NCBI RefSeq assembly: GCF_918741285.1
Contig: NZ_CAKKNC010000029.1
Span: 1-32,636, forward strand
Length of the DNA stretch: 32,636 nucleotides
Origin: Sphingobium sp. CECT 9361
Lineage (GTDB): Bacteria > Pseudomonadota > Alphaproteobacteria > Sphingomonadales > Sphingomonadaceae
Direction of reading: 5' to 3'
The translations under genes were made by a program, and so were the position numbers. Below are positions 32,510 through 32,636 of this stretch, in pieces (position 1 is the first letter of the stretch; each line of letters starts with the position of its first letter). Below the pieces are notes generated by a model that saw only the letters and a program-made list of their open reading frames with translations, had not been told where the DNA came from and did not search any database.

Positions 32510-32636
32510 GTACGCCTCCGATAGCAGCCGCATTGTCGAGGTGATGTATCCAGCTCATTGCGCGGGCATGGATGACATAAGCATTGATGTGTTTGCAGGC
32601 GCTCGTCGCCTGGACGTGGTGGAGACCGGCCGACGC
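32510..32636 (+). mobile_element. Left end of a probable IS66-like insertion sequence (partial)
   Basis: The segment begins GTACGCCTCC at the exact point where nuclease homology ends. A plus-strand frame opens at ATG 32544 (or ATG 32568) and reads MDDISIDVFAGARRLDVVE to the window edge. This resembles the start of IS66 TnpA proteins, which run into an Arg/Trp-rich WS-E-K motif just after. IS66 elements usually start with GTA and duplicate eight target bases; GGATCAGA at 32502-32509 would be the copy here. Only about 30 residues are visible, so the family is tentative. Confidence 0.45.
32544..32636 (+). CDS. Partial reading frame, possible IS66 TnpA N-terminus
   Basis: The frame runs off the right edge after 31 codons. 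It begins MYPAHCAGMDDISIDV with a weak GAGG just upstream of the ATG. The segment with alternating hydrophobic residues followed by a basic run (ETGRR) is the reason for the IS66 TnpA suggestion. A start at 32568 (MDDISIDVFAG) would fit that family's N-terminus better. Too short to be sure it is coding. Confidence 0.35.
   Translation, partial: MYPAHCAGMDDISIDVFAGARRLDVVETGRR

Noticed and set aside
1..32636. CRISPR array, tRNA or rRNA genes
   Set aside because: No regularly spaced repeats or recognisable RNA gene sequence were seen on either strand.

Overview
The window is GC-rich DNA, most likely from an alphaproteobacterium of the sphingomonad type (Novosphingobium, Sphingobium or a relative). 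The case rests on an oxygen-dependent (CobG/CobN-type) cobalamin cluster in Pseudomonas denitrificans-like form, a DUF3768 gene, TonB-dependent cobalt/B12 uptake and codon use rich in G and C at third positions. No rRNA, tRNA, replication gene or CRISPR array was seen. Mobile or plasmid-like DNA lies on both sides of the cobalamin block, so an island or large plasmid is plausible but not shown.

Layout: (1) About 100-2634 is a group II intron with a reverse transcriptase/maturase carrying an HNH domain and a clear domain V; it sits in or just before the remaining half of a DUF6927-like gene. (2) 2646-4506 holds small accessory genes, one of them DUF3768. (3) 4507-5051 has no convincing gene and contains two short repeats resembling an insertion-sequence end. 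(4) 5052-25821 is a compact cobalamin cluster read on the minus strand: cobW, cobN, cobG, cobH, cobI, cobJ, cobL, cobE, cobM, cobB, cobF, cobO, bluB, a DUF1636 gene, cobT, cobC, cobS, cobD, cbiB, cobQ, cobU. Only cobK is on the plus strand, wedged between cobL and cobJ. Most neighbours overlap by ATGA or GTGA, implying translational coupling. (5) 26015-29943 is a second minus-strand unit: a TonB-dependent receptor with a His-Gly-rich plug loop, then a NiCoT-family Ni/Co permease. Each unit is preceded by a cobalamin riboswitch; the two riboswitches are close copies. (6) 30144-32508 encodes a UvrD-like helicase and the C-terminal TOPRIM part of an OLD-family nuclease, the gene pair of a Gabija-type phage-defence system. 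The nuclease gene seems cut by an IS66-like element that runs off the right edge.

Together the middle genes describe cobalt entry through the outer membrane (receptor) and inner membrane (NiCoT), handling by CobW, insertion by CobN, corrin ring synthesis from precorrin-2, amidation and adenosylation, and lower-ligand synthesis and attachment (BluB, CobT, CobU, CobS, CobC, CobD, CbiB). Not seen in the window are the uroporphyrinogen-III methyltransferase CobA, the chelatase partners called CobS and CobT in P. denitrificans, and the reductase CobR; they must be elsewhere or replaced. Both riboswitches probably act on translation, since hairpins that would cover the ribosome binding sites of cobW and the receptor are visible. 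The points most worth following are the IS-disrupted Gabija locus, the inverted cobK with interlocked start codons, the uncharacterised DUF1636 protein inside the lower-ligand genes, and the twin riboswitches with compensatory changes.
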